Source: Rhodobacter flavimaris
GTDB taxonomy: Bacteria > Pseudomonadota > Alphaproteobacteria > Rhodobacterales > Rhodobacteraceae
Assembly (NCBI RefSeq): GCF_021378075.1
Contig: NZ_JAJUOS010000008.1
Coordinates: 1 to 64,000 of the forward strand
Direction: 5' to 3'
DNA length: 64,000 nucleotides
Each line of letters starts with the position of its first letter. The first letter of the stretch is position 1. The translations under genes were made by a program, and so were the position numbers. The notes below the pieces were generated by a model. The model was not told where the DNA came from and made no database searches. It saw nothing but the letters and a program-made list of their open reading frames with translations. Below, piece by piece: positions 27,829 through 36,250 of the stretch.

Positions 27829-28221
27829 ATGAGCGATTTTTCCTACGCCCTCTCTCTCTCGGCATCCGGCATGAAGGCCCAGGCGGCGCGCCTGCGCCAT
27901 GTGTCCGAGAACATCGCCAATGCCGACACCCCCGGCTATCAGCGCAAAACCGCCGCATTCGAGGAGGTGGTGGCAGAGGGTCAGCGGACGGGCGCCGTGG
28001 CGCTCGGCCCCGTGACGCTCGATCCCCGTGCGCTGGAGCGGGTCTATGACCCCGGCCACCCGCTGGCCGATGACGCTGGCTATTACGACGGGTCGAATGT
28101 CGATCTGGTGCTTGAAATCGCCGACGCGCGCGAAGCGCAGCGCAGCTACGACGCAAATCTGAGGATGTTCGACCAGACACGGCAGATGTCGTCGTCGCTG
28201 CTCGATCTCCTGCGCCGATAA
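27829..28221 (+). CDS. flgC: flagellar proximal rod protein FlgC
   Basis: The product is 130 residues from the ATG at 27829 (GGAG eight bases upstream); a TTG two codons earlier is less likely. It carries the rod/hook N-terminal motif RLRHVSENIANADTPGYQRK (about 21-40) and the FlgC C-terminus with VDLVLEIADAREAQRSYDAN. It is 2 bp after flgB and followed by fliE. Confidence 0.95.
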   Translation: MSDFSYALSLSASGMKAQAARLRHVSENIANADTPGYQRKTAAFEEVVAEGQRTGAVALGPVTLDPRALERVYDPGHPLADDAGYYDGSNVDLVLEIADAREAQRSYDANLRMFDQTRQMSSSLLDLLRR

Positions 28222-28238
28222 CCGGAAGGCTGTTCAGA

Positions 28239-28523
28239 ATGGACATCAAGACCTCATTCGCAACACAGGGCTATACGCAAGCCCGCGCGGCGGCCGCAGC
28301 CCGCCCCGAGGCCGCGCAGCAAAGCATCGGCAAGGTCGCGACCAGCTTTGCCGAGACGCTGCGCGCGGGCGAGGAAACCGCCAAATCCGCGATGCTGGGC
28401 GGGGCCGACCCGCACGCGCTGGTGCAGGCGCTGGCGCAGACCGAACTCGCGGTCGAGACGGCGGTGACCCTGCGCAACAAGGTGGTTGAGGCCTATCAGG
28501 AAATCCTTCGGATGCCGGTGTGA
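28239..28523 (+). CDS. fliE: flagellar hook-basal body complex protein FliE
   Basis: The product is 94 residues. FliE joins the MS ring to the proximal rod. It contains the conserved SFAETLRAGEETAKSAMLGG and the C-terminal ALAQTELAVETAVTLRNKVV and AYQEILRMPV. It is 17 bp after flgC, and its stop overlaps a possible GTG start of fliQ. Confidence 0.95.
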   Translation: MDIKTSFATQGYTQARAAAAARPEAAQQSIGKVATSFAETLRAGEETAKSAMLGGADPHALVQALAQTELAVETAVTLRNKVVEAYQEILRMPV

Positions 28524-28525
28524 TC

Positions 28526-28792
28526 ATGCAAGAGGCCGTCTTCTTCGACACGATGCGCCAGGGGCTGTGGATCGCCGTGATGATCTCGGCGCCGATGCTG
28601 GGCGTAGCGCTGGTCGCCGGGGTGGCGATCGGCCTCTTTCAGGCGCTGACCTCGGTGCAGGAGATGACGCTTACCTTCGTGCCCAAGGTGGGCGCGATGC
28701 TGTTCGTCTTCTGGGTGTCGATGTCCTTCATGTCGGACACGCTGGTGGATTTCTTCACCACGCGGATCGTGCCGTTGATCGCGGGGGGCTGA
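28526..28792 (+). CDS. fliQ: flagellar export gate protein FliQ
   Basis: The product is 88 residues from the ATG at 28526; the GTG at 28520 would add two residues and overlap the fliE stop as GTGA, so either may be used. FliQ is a two-helix inner-membrane subunit of the export gate. The helices are about 13-38 (IAVMISAPMLGVALVAGVAI) and 48-75 (LTFVPKVGAMLFVFWVSMSF), joined by FQALTSVQEMT. Its usual partner fliP is absent from this window, whereas fliR and flhB are at 32335-34166. Confidence 0.93.
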   Translation: MQEAVFFDTMRQGLWIAVMISAPMLGVALVAGVAIGLFQALTSVQEMTLTFVPKVGAMLFVFWVSMSFMSDTLVDFFTTRIVPLIAGG

Positions 28793-28795
28793 TCC

Positions 28796-29509
28796 ATGGA
28801 CAACGCAATCTACGCCACGCTCTCGCGCCAATCCGGCCTGATGCGCGAAATGCAGGCGGTCGCCAACAATATCTCGAACCTCTCGACCAGCGGGTTCCGC
28901 CGCGAAGGCGTGATCTTCTCGGAACATGTGAAGGCGCTTGAGGGCGATGAGAGCCTGTCGATGGCCTATGCGCATGGGCGTAACGTCTCGCTCGCGCAGG
29001 GGCCGCTGACGCAGACCGGCGGCAGTTTCGATTTCGCGATTGAGGGCGAGGGCTTCTTTCTGATCGAAACACCCCAGGGCAACCAGCTGACCCGCGCGGG
29101 CAGCTTTTCTCCGAACCCCGAGGGTGATTTGGTGACGGCGGATGGGCACCGGCTGCTCGATATCGGCGGCGCGCCCGTGTTCGCGCCCTCGGACGCCGGG
29201 CCGATCACGCTTGCGCCCGACGGCACGCTGTCGGCTGGCGCAACACCGCTGGCGCAGGTCGGCATCTACCTGCCCGCCGACCCGAACGGTCTGATCCATA
29301 CCGGCGGCACGCGGTTCACCGCCGAAGCCGGCGTGAACCCCGCCGAAGGCGCCACGCTGCTGCAAGGTTTCATCGAGGAATCCAATGTCGATCCGGTCGC
29401 CGAAATCGCCCGGATGATCGAGGTCCAACGCGCTTATGAGATGGGCCAGACCTTCCTCAACCGTGAAGACGAACGTATCCGCAGCGTCATCTCGACGCTC
29501 AGCCGATAG
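28796..29509 (+). CDS. flgF: flagellar rod protein FlgF
   Basis: The product is 237 residues, starting 3 bp after the fliQ stop. FlgF is a minor rod subunit. The N-terminal rod motif is MQAVANNISNLSTSGFRREG (about 19-38), the core contains GGSFDFAIEGEGFFLIETPQ, and the C-terminus has EESNVDPVAEIARMIEVQRAY. It is followed within 8 bp by flgG, its usual partner. Confidence 0.94.
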   Translation: MDNAIYATLSRQSGLMREMQAVANNISNLSTSGFRREGVIFSEHVKALEGDESLSMAYAHGRNVSLAQGPLTQTGGSFDFAIEGEGFFLIETPQGNQLTRAGSFSPNPEGDLVTADGHRLLDIGGAPVFAPSDAGPITLAPDGTLSAGATPLAQVGIYLPADPNGLIHTGGTRFTAEAGVNPAEGATLLQGFIEESNVDPVAEIARMIEVQRAYEMGQTFLNREDERIRSVISTLSR

Positions 29510-29517
29510 GAGGCCCC

Positions 29518-30303
29518 ATGCGCGCCCTGCAAATCGCCGCAACCGGAATGAGTGCCCAGCAAATGCGGGTCGAGGTGATCTCGAACAACCTCGCCAACAT
29601 GTCCACCACGGGCTACAACGCCCGCCGCGCCGAGTTCGCCGACCTGCATTACCAGCAGATGACGCGCCCCGGCACGATCTCGGCCAGTGACGGCACGGTG
29701 ATCCCGGCCGGGGTGCAGCTTGGCCTTGGCGTGCGCCCGAGTTCGGTCACCGTGAACCTCGCGCAGGGCTCGCTGTCGCAAACCGGCGGAGATCTCGATG
29801 TGGCGATCGACGGTCAGGGCTATCTGGAGGTGACACTTCCCTCGGGCATTTCGGCCTATACCCGCGATGGTGGGCTCAAACGCTCGCCCGATGGGCTGAT
29901 CGTGACGTCGGACGGCTATGCCGTCGCACCCGGCATCACCATCCCCGAGGACGCGCGTACCCTGTCGATCAATGCCGCGGGCGAGGTCTATGCCTATTTC
30001 GGCGACCGGGTCGAGCCCGAGTTGCTCGGGCAACTGACGCTGGCGGGGTTCCCCAATGAAAAGGGGCTCGAGGCGACGGGCTCGAACCTGTTTCTGGAAA
30101 CCGGCGCCTCCGGTTCGCCGCAGGTCTCGACGCCCGGCGAGGACGGGCTTGGGACCCTGCGCCAGGGCTATCTGGAGGAAAGCTCGGTCGATCCGGTGCG
30201 CGAGATCACCGAGCTGATCAAGGCACAGCGCGGGTATGAGCTGAACGCCAAGGTCATCACCGCCGCCGACCAGATGCTGGGCGCAACGACGCAGGTGCGC
30301 TGA
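29518..30303 (+). CDS. flgG: flagellar distal rod protein FlgG
   Basis: The product is 261 residues, the family length, preceded by AGGAGG. It starts MRALQIAATGMSAQQ with the rod motif VEVISNNLANMSTTGYNARR, and ends EESSVDPVREITELIKAQRG then YELNAKVITAADQML, all diagnostic of FlgG. It forms the distal rod that passes through the P and L rings. The last base of its stop is shared with the flgA start. Confidence 0.97.
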   Translation: MRALQIAATGMSAQQMRVEVISNNLANMSTTGYNARRAEFADLHYQQMTRPGTISASDGTVIPAGVQLGLGVRPSSVTVNLAQGSLSQTGGDLDVAIDGQGYLEVTLPSGISAYTRDGGLKRSPDGLIVTSDGYAVAPGITIPEDARTLSINAAGEVYAYFGDRVEPELLGQLTLAGFPNEKGLEATGSNLFLETGASGSPQVSTPGEDGLGTLRQGYLEESSVDPVREITELIKAQRGYELNAKVITAADQMLGATTQVR

Positions 30304-30722
30304 TGCGTTGGCTGCTCGTCATGCTTGCGCTTATACCGGGTAGCGCGCTGGCCGATACGCTGATCGCAACCCGCACCCTCCGCGCGCAGACCGTTCTCAC
30401 CCCCGCCGATCTGGCGCTTGGGCCGGGCACGCTGCCGGGTGCGCTGACGGCGCCTGAAGAGGCTATCGGGTTGGAGACCCGCGTCGCGATCTACGCTGGG
30501 CGGCCGCTCCACCCCGAGGAACTCGGCCCCCCCGCCATCGTCGAGCGCAACCAGATCGTGCCGCTGACCTACCGCCAGGGCGGGCTGCTTATCCAGACCG
30601 AGGGGCGGGTTCTCGACCGCGCCGGGGTCGGCGACACGATCCGGGTGATGAATATCAGCTCGCGCTCCACCGTCTTTGCCCGCATCGCCCCCGATGGCAC
30701 GGCAATCGTTTCAAACCAGTGA
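30303..30722 (+). CDS. flgA: flagellar P-ring chaperone FlgA
   Basis: The product is 139 residues with a signal peptide (about 1-17). It has the SAF-like domain of FlgA: RTLRAQTVLTPADLALGPG, AIGLETRVAIYAGRPLHPEE, and the C-terminal GDTIRVMNISSRSTVFARI. This is the short form common in Rhodobacterales. FlgA helps FlgI form the periplasmic P ring, but flgI is not in this window. It overlaps flgG by one base. Confidence 0.92.
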   Translation: MRWLLVMLALIPGSALADTLIATRTLRAQTVLTPADLALGPGTLPGALTAPEEAIGLETRVAIYAGRPLHPEELGPPAIVERNQIVPLTYRQGGLLIQTEGRVLDRAGVGDTIRVMNISSRSTVFARIAPDGTAIVSNQ

Positions 30723-30732
30723 AAGGCCCGTC

Positions 30733-31461
30733 ATGCGCCCCTTTGTGATCCTGCTTGCCGCAACCGCGCTTATCGCCTGCCAGCGATTGGAAGACGTCGG
30801 CAAGGCGCCCGCCTTCACCCCGGTCGAGAACGGCAGCGAATTCTTCGCGATGAACACGCATCCCATGCCCGAGACCCTGGGCTACCCGCAACCCGCCGCG
30901 CAGGAGGCCTCGCTCTGGTCCGGCACGCGCGGTTCTCTGCTGGGGGATCGGCGGGCGGCACAGCGCGGCGATATCCTGACCGTCGTGATCGAGATCGACG
31001 ACAAAGCCGAGATCTCGAACAGCTCGGGGCGCAGCCGCAATGGCTCGGATTCGATGGGGATCCCTTCGCTGCTCGGGCTGCCGCAACGCATCGACGCCGA
31101 ACTGCCAGAGGGCGCCAGCATGGCCGATGCCTTCTCGACGAATTCGCGCTCATCCTACCAGGGCGATGGCTCGGTCAGCCGGAAGGAAAAGCTGACGCTG
31201 CGCATCGCCGCGACCGTGCTTGATCGGCTGCCCAATGGCGCCTTGCAGATCCAGGGCAGCCAGGAGGTGCGCGTGAATTTCGAGATGCGCGAGTTGATCG
31301 TGACCGGCTTCGTGCGCCCCGAGGATGTCAGCCGCCAGAACGAGATCACCTATGACAAGATCGCGGGCGCGCGGATTTCCTATGGCGGGCGCGGGCAGAT
31401 CACCGATGTGCAGCAACCCCGGATCGGCCAGCAGGTCGCCGACGTGCTGCTGCCGTTCTGA
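30733..31461 (+). CDS. flgH: flagellar L-ring protein FlgH
   Basis: The product is 242 residues from the ATG at 30733. A lipoprotein signal ends in LIAC (Cys16). FlgH builds the outer-membrane L ring. The family blocks SLWSGTRGSLLGDRRAAQRG, DILTVVIEIDDKAEISN and the C-terminal RGQITDVQQPRIGQQVADVL are present. It is 10 bp after flgA and 8 bp before fliL. A small Ser/Asn-rich stretch (SNSSGRSRNGSD) fits the family's hypervariable loop. Confidence 0.95.
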   Translation: MRPFVILLAATALIACQRLEDVGKAPAFTPVENGSEFFAMNTHPMPETLGYPQPAAQEASLWSGTRGSLLGDRRAAQRGDILTVVIEIDDKAEISNSSGRSRNGSDSMGIPSLLGLPQRIDAELPEGASMADAFSTNSRSSYQGDGSVSRKEKLTLRIAATVLDRLPNGALQIQGSQEVRVNFEMRELIVTGFVRPEDVSRQNEITYDKIAGARISYGGRGQITDVQQPRIGQQVADVLLPF

Positions 31462-31469
31462 GGCCCCTC

Positions 31470-31997
31470 ATGCGCAAGCTCCTGCCCATCCTTCTTGCCA
31501 TGATCGGGGTTCTTGCCGGTGGTGGCGCGGGCTACTTCCTGCGACCGCCTGCGGAAGAGGCTAGTCCCGCGGCGGGCACCCATGCACCGGCGTCTGACGC
31601 GCATACTGCGGACGCGGCGCCCCCCTCAGATCATGCCGCGCCTGCGGGCGACGATCATGGCGCGGGCGCGACGGTCGAGTATGTCAAGCTCAACAACCAG
31701 TTCGTCGTGCCGGTGGTCGAGGATGCCCGCGTCGCCTCGCTCGTCATCCTGTCGCTCAGCCTTGAGGTCGGGCTTGGCGCGACCGAACGGGTCTATGCGG
31801 TTGAGCCGAAGCTGCGCGACGCCTTCCTTCAGGTCCTGTTCGACCACGCCAATGCAGGCGGCTTTCGCGGGGCCTTCACCGACGCCAGCCAACTGGACGA
31901 CCTGCGCCGTTCGCTGCTGGAGGCCGCGCGCAAAACCCTCGGGGCCGAGGTGAAAAGCGTGTTGATCTCGGATATCGTACGTCAGGATAACGGCTGA
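31470..31997 (+). CDS. fliL: flagellar basal body-associated protein FliL
   Basis: The product is 175 residues with one N-terminal membrane helix (about 5-25), a linker unusually rich in His, Asp and Ala (about 30-67, seven His), and a C-terminal FliL domain with YVKLNNQFVVPVVEDARVAS and ending VKSVLISDIVRQDNG. FliL surrounds the stator and tunes torque. It closes the flgB operon; its last 16 bases overlap the 3' end of the convergent gene. Confidence 0.88.
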   Translation: MRKLLPILLAMIGVLAGGGAGYFLRPPAEEASPAAGTHAPASDAHTADAAPPSDHAAPAGDDHGAGATVEYVKLNNQFVVPVVEDARVASLVILSLSLEVGLGATERVYAVEPKLRDAFLQVLFDHANAGGFRGAFTDASQLDDLRRSLLEAARKTLGAEVKSVLISDIVRQDNG

Positions 31998-32338
31998 CGC
32001 CGCCCCTTTGCCGCCTGACGGGCGGCAAGCTTCGCCAGCGCCTCATTGCGGCCAAATGCCTTCGCGGCGGCGGCGCGCTGCTGCGCCATATCCGGGGCAA
32101 GAGCCGCCTCGCGCCGCGCAAGAGCCTCGCAGTTTTCCTGCACCCAGTCGCGATATTTCCCGAGCGTGGCCGGATCGTCCGGGCCCGCGCCCTCCTGCGC
32201 ATGAAGCCCCGCGCGCAGGGCTTGCTGGCGCTCGCGCAGCGCAGCCTGCTGTTGTGCCAGAGACGCCAGACGACCCAACTCGATCTCCTGGCGAAGCTGC
32301 GCCAGCATCCGCAAGCTTGCCAACTTCTTGCCGATCAT
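31982..32338 (-). CDS. small coiled-coil protein, possibly FliJ-like
   Basis: This 118-residue protein is highly charged and almost all helical, with Gln/Arg/Ala-rich heptads (LASLAQQQAALRERQQALRA). Size and character resemble FliJ, the export chaperone-escort that works with FliI and FlhA, and fliJ is otherwise missing here. Position supports this: it overlaps the flhB stop by 4 bp and so belongs to the flhA-fliR-flhB operon. No diagnostic motif was seen, so the name is not assigned. Its 3' end overlaps fliL by 16 bp tail to tail. Confidence 0.55.
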   Translation of the reverse strand: MIGKKLASLRMLAQLRQEIELGRLASLAQQQAALRERQQALRAGLHAQEGAGPDDPATLGKYRDWVQENCEALARREAALAPDMAQQRAAAAKAFGRNEALAKLAARQAAKGRRQPLS

Positions 32339-33414
32339 TTCCGCATCCCCTTCGCACGCCGACGCATGGTTTCCGCGAACCTGATCGCGGCGGCCACGGG
32401 CTTGTAATGCTCGGGGCGGATTTCCTCGCCCACTTGCATCGCCGCGTGCAGGGCCCGCGCGGTAGGCGGATCGGAGTGGATCGGGACCCCGCTCTCCATT
32501 GCCACGGCCCGGATCCGCGCGGCGATCTCATCGACGCCCTTGGCGACGCAGACCGGCGCGCGGCCGCTTGAACGCTGCCATTTCAGCGCCACCGCGTAAT
32601 GGGTTGGGTTCACGATCACGACGTCTGCGGTCTTCACATCGGAAATCATCTGGCGCGTCGCGATCTCGACCCCCTTCTGGCGCCGCTGCGCCTTGAGGTG
32701 CGGATCGCCCTCGGATTCCTTCATCTCATCGCTCAGATCCTTGCGACTCATCCGATTGCGGCGCAGGAACTCAGCCCGTTGCCACAGGAAATCGAGCGCA
32801 CCGACGACCAGGGCGATCAGGAAGACCAGAATCAGGAAATCGCGCAGCATAACCATCGCCGCGACCGAACTTATCCCCGGCGCGGTGCGTTGCATCGCCA
32901 GAATCCCCTCGATCCGGCTGCTGAGGAAGACGCCGAGGACGCAAGCGATCACGATCAGTTTGACGAAGCTCTTGGCGAATTCAAACAGCCCCGCGCGGCC
33001 GAATTTCTGCGCGGCATTGGCGATCGGGTCGATCCGGCTCAGCTTCGGGCGGATCTTGTCGGGGGCGAAAACCAGCGCACGCTGCGCCCCAATCGCCGCC
33101 AGCACCAGCGCCAGCGGAAGCGCGAACCACGGCGCAATCGCCGCCACGATCCCGCCGATCATCCCGCCCACAGGCGCGGCGGAGGAACCGAAGATCAGGC
33201 GCGAAAGGCTGTCTGCTTGGTCAAGCAGCACCATTTCTTTCTGGCCAAACAACGTCAGGCTGCTTGCCCCCAACCCCATCGCGACCAGCAGAACACCGCC
33301 ATAACTGGCCGCCACGCTCAGCTCGGCCGAGCGGATCAGATCGCCTTTGCGCCGCGCCTGCTCTAGCTTTTGCGGGGTTGGTTCGAATTCCTTTTCGCTG
33401 TCATCCTCGCTCAT
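32335..33414 (-). CDS. flhB: flagellar export switch protein FlhB
   Basis: The product is 359 residues: a charged N-terminus (EFEPTPQKLEQARRKGDLIR), four membrane helices between about 30 and 210, then a cytoplasmic domain with the self-cleavage site N269-P270-T271-H272 intact (VIVNPTHYAVAL). FlhB switches export from rod/hook to filament substrates on the FliK signal. It overlaps fliR and the following small gene by 4 bp each (ATGA). Confidence 0.96.
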   Translation of the reverse strand: MSEDDSEKEFEPTPQKLEQARRKGDLIRSAELSVAASYGGVLLVAMGLGASSLTLFGQKEMVLLDQADSLSRLIFGSSAAPVGGMIGGIVAAIAPWFALPLALVLAAIGAQRALVFAPDKIRPKLSRIDPIANAAQKFGRAGLFEFAKSFVKLIVIACVLGVFLSSRIEGILAMQRTAPGISSVAAMVMLRDFLILVFLIALVVGALDFLWQRAEFLRRNRMSRKDLSDEMKESEGDPHLKAQRRQKGVEIATRQMISDVKTADVVIVNPTHYAVALKWQRSSGRAPVCVAKGVDEIAARIRAVAMESGVPIHSDPPTARALHAAMQVGEEIRPEHYKPVAAAIRFAETMRRRAKGMRK

Positions 33415-34166
33415 GGGGCCACCTCGAAGGGGTTGTCAAGAAAGCCCTCGAACGCCCCGAGCCAGACCATCAGCCCGGTCGGCGCGGCGATCATCAACAA
33501 GACGAGTCCCCCGGCGGTCAGCGCAGGCGCGCCCACGAAAGCCACCATCAGCTGCGGCATCGCCCGGTTGATCGCGCCGAGGGCAACGTTGTAGATCAGC
33601 CCGGCCACCACGAAGGGCGCGGCGATCGAGAAGGCAAGCGCGAAAGCCTGCGCAACCCCCGCCAGCCCCCAAGCGCGCACCAGCGCTGCATCGGGGAAGC
33701 CACCGGGCGGCAGCGCGTCATAAGAGCCGATCATCAACTGGGCAAAGCGGACATGCAGCCCCGATTGCACCGCCAGCGCTAGCCCGCCCAGCATCAACAG
33801 GTGGCCGATCGCGGGCTGCGGCTCGCCACTCGAGCCCCCGAAAAGCTGCGAGAGCGAGGTCGCCTGCGCGGCAAGCGTGCCCGCGATTTGCAGGGCGATG
33901 ACGAACAGCCGAAGCACCGCACTGATCAGCAACCCGATCATCACCTCGGCGGCGCAGATCAGTGCTGTTGGCGCGGGCACCTCGACTGCGGGCAGCACCA
34001 CGACAGTGAAGTCAAGCCCAAGCGCAAGGCGCACCCGCGCCGGGATGCTTTGTTCGCCGAAGGCCGGCAACAGGGCCATCATGCCGCCGATCCGCAGAAA
34101 CACCACAAAGCCCGCAACAAGCAGCGTCTGGCTGATCTGTAGCAGCTCGACCAGTGCGGCGCTCAT
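33411..34166 (-). CDS. fliR: flagellar export gate protein FliR
   Basis: The product is 251 residues with about six membrane helices. It has FliR features: VVFLRIGGMMALLPAFGEQS near the start, IPARVRLALGLDFTVV, and GLIYNVALGAINRAMPQLMV near 190-210. It is part of the FliPQR gate. It overlaps flhA and flhB by 4 bp each, so the three are co-translated. Confidence 0.95.
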   Translation of the reverse strand: MSAALVELLQISQTLLVAGFVVFLRIGGMMALLPAFGEQSIPARVRLALGLDFTVVVLPAVEVPAPTALICAAEVMIGLLISAVLRLFVIALQIAGTLAAQATSLSQLFGGSSGEPQPAIGHLLMLGGLALAVQSGLHVRFAQLMIGSYDALPPGGFPDAALVRAWGLAGVAQAFALAFSIAAPFVVAGLIYNVALGAINRAMPQLMVAFVGAPALTAGGLVLLMIAAPTGLMVWLGAFEGFLDNPFEVAP

Positions 34167-36250
34167 GCGGGCACCACGCCGACCATGGCGGGTTTTGCGT
34201 CGATGCCGATTTCCTCGAAGCTGAGGACCGGGGCCGAGATGCCCTTGGCCGCCAGCACGGTGCGCAGGAAACGGCGGCGGCGGGTCGAGGTGATGATCGC
34301 GGGGAAAACGCCGGTCTCGCCCGCCCGCGCGATCTTGTCCGAGACGTTGGCGACCAGCCGGTTGAACTTGTCGGGCGGCAGCGCGACATCGGCCGGGCCG
34401 CGATCAGTCTGGAGCTGGTAGGTGGTAAAGGTGTCCTCCCACTCGGGCGCGAGTTGCAGCAGCGGCAGGGTGCCATCCTCGCGCCGGTATTCGGCCACCA
34501 GTTGGAACCCGAGGCGCTGGCGCACATGCTCGCAGATCGCCTCGGGCGATTGCAACCCGCGCACCTCGGCGATAGCCTCGACGATCAGCAGGAGGTTGCG
34601 GATCGACACGCGCTCTTCCAGCAGCAGGCGCAACACCGCCAGCAGCAAGTCGAGCGGCACCTTGTCGGGGATCAGCTCATCAAGGATTCGGCGGTTCGCG
34701 TCGGCGCGTGCGGGATCGGAGAGGTTCGCCGTCTCTTCCAGCAGGCGGCGCAGCGCGCGCAGCCCCATGAGGCGCGCGAAGTTGCGCTTGATGACCTCAA
34801 GCAGATGGGTGGCTAGAACCTCGGTCGGGGACACCACGGTCGAGCCGGTCAGCACTGCCTCCTCCTGCGAGGCGGCGGGAACCCATCGCGCGGGGGCGCC
34901 ATAGACCGGCTCGCGCACATCCTCGCCAGCAGGTAGCAGATCGCGGTTGTCGGCGATCAGAGCCAGCACGCGCTCGGGGCGGAGGCGGTCGCGCGCCTGC
35001 TCGACCCCCTGAATGCGGATGCGATAGGTGCCGGGCGGCAGCGCGCCGTCATCGGTCAGGCGGATCTCGGGCAGGATCAGCCCGAAAGAGGCCGCCACGT
35101 GGTTGCGCATATTGGCGATCCGCGCGTCGAGGCCCGTCGCTGGGTCGAGCGCCATCGCCACCAGATCGGGCGCGAATTCGACGTGGATGTCATCGACATC
35201 CAGAATGTCGCCCATGGATTTACGCCGCGCAGGCTCGGGCGGGGGCATCTTCATCGCCTCGCGCCGCGCGCGTTTCTGATCGGCGCGGCGCAGCAGTTGC
35301 GCGGCGCCCCCGAGCACCAGCGCCCCAACCATGAAGGGCAAGAACGGTAGGCCCGGCACCAGCGCGAACAGCGCCATCAGAACCCCCACCGTCATCAGGG
35401 CGGGTGGATATTTCCCGAGCTGGCGAAACAGCTCCATATCGGCCGAGCCCTTCGCGCCGCCGCGCGACAGCAGGATGGCCGAGGCAATCGAGATGATTAC
35501 TGCGGGGATCTGGCTGACCAGCCCGTCGCCCACGGTCAGGATCGCGTAGGTCTCGAGCGCGCGGCCAATCGGCATGCCATGCACCGCCGTGCCGATGATC
35601 AGCCCCATGACCAGATTGAGCAGCGTGATCAAAAGCCCCGCCACCGCATCGCCCTTGACGAATTTCGACGCCCCGTCGAGCGAGCCGAAGAACGTCGTCT
35701 CTGCCTGTTCGCGTTCGCGCCGGGCGCGGGCCTCGGCATGGTCGATGGCGCCCGCGTTCATATCGCTGTCGATGGCCAGCTGTTTGCCCGGCATCGCATC
35801 GAGGGCAAAGCGCGCGCCCACCTCGGCCATGCGGCCCGCGCCTTTGGTGATAACGATGAAGTTGACGATCAGGATGACCCCGAAGACCACAAGGCCGATC
35901 AGAACCGACCCGCTCATGATGAAATTGGCAAAGCCCTCGATCACATCGCCGGCCGCGCCCGTGCCGGTGTGTCCCTGCCCGATGATCAGCTTGGTTGACG
36001 AGACGTTGAGCGATAGCCGCAGCATCAGCGACGCCAGCAGCACCGTCGGGAAGGCCGAGAAATCGAGCGGCCTCTCGATGAACAGCGTCACGGTGAAGAT
36101 CAGGATGGCCATGGCGAAGGACGCAGCAAGCCCCACGTCGAGCACCCAGGCAGGCACCGGAAGAATCATCATCACGATGATCGCCATCAGCGCGAGGGCC
36201 AACAGGATCGTCGGCTGAAAGATCGCAAGCAGCGTGACGCGTGGCATCAT
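34163..36250 (-). CDS. flhA: flagellar export gate protein FlhA
   Basis: The product is 695 residues, the family length. The N-terminal half has eight membrane helices with the conserved FHIPEP-type loop region (VVFGVILIVNFIVITKGAGR, MAEVGARFALDAMPGKQLAI, DSDMNAGAIDHAEARARR). The C-terminal half is the cytoplasmic docking ring, ending EEIGIDAKPAMVGVVPA. It forms the nonameric ring that receives substrates. Two adjacent ATGs (36250, 36247) are possible; the first overlaps the stop of the transglycosylase gene. Confidence 0.97.
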   Translation of the reverse strand: MMPRVTLLAIFQPTILLALALMAIIVMMILPVPAWVLDVGLAASFAMAILIFTVTLFIERPLDFSAFPTVLLASLMLRLSLNVSSTKLIIGQGHTGTGAAGDVIEGFANFIMSGSVLIGLVVFGVILIVNFIVITKGAGRMAEVGARFALDAMPGKQLAIDSDMNAGAIDHAEARARREREQAETTFFGSLDGASKFVKGDAVAGLLITLLNLVMGLIIGTAVHGMPIGRALETYAILTVGDGLVSQIPAVIISIASAILLSRGGAKGSADMELFRQLGKYPPALMTVGVLMALFALVPGLPFLPFMVGALVLGGAAQLLRRADQKRARREAMKMPPPEPARRKSMGDILDVDDIHVEFAPDLVAMALDPATGLDARIANMRNHVAASFGLILPEIRLTDDGALPPGTYRIRIQGVEQARDRLRPERVLALIADNRDLLPAGEDVREPVYGAPARWVPAASQEEAVLTGSTVVSPTEVLATHLLEVIKRNFARLMGLRALRRLLEETANLSDPARADANRRILDELIPDKVPLDLLLAVLRLLLEERVSIRNLLLIVEAIAEVRGLQSPEAICEHVRQRLGFQLVAEYRREDGTLPLLQLAPEWEDTFTTYQLQTDRGPADVALPPDKFNRLVANVSDKIARAGETGVFPAIITSTRRRRFLRTVLAAKGISAPVLSFEEIGIDAKPAMVGVVPA

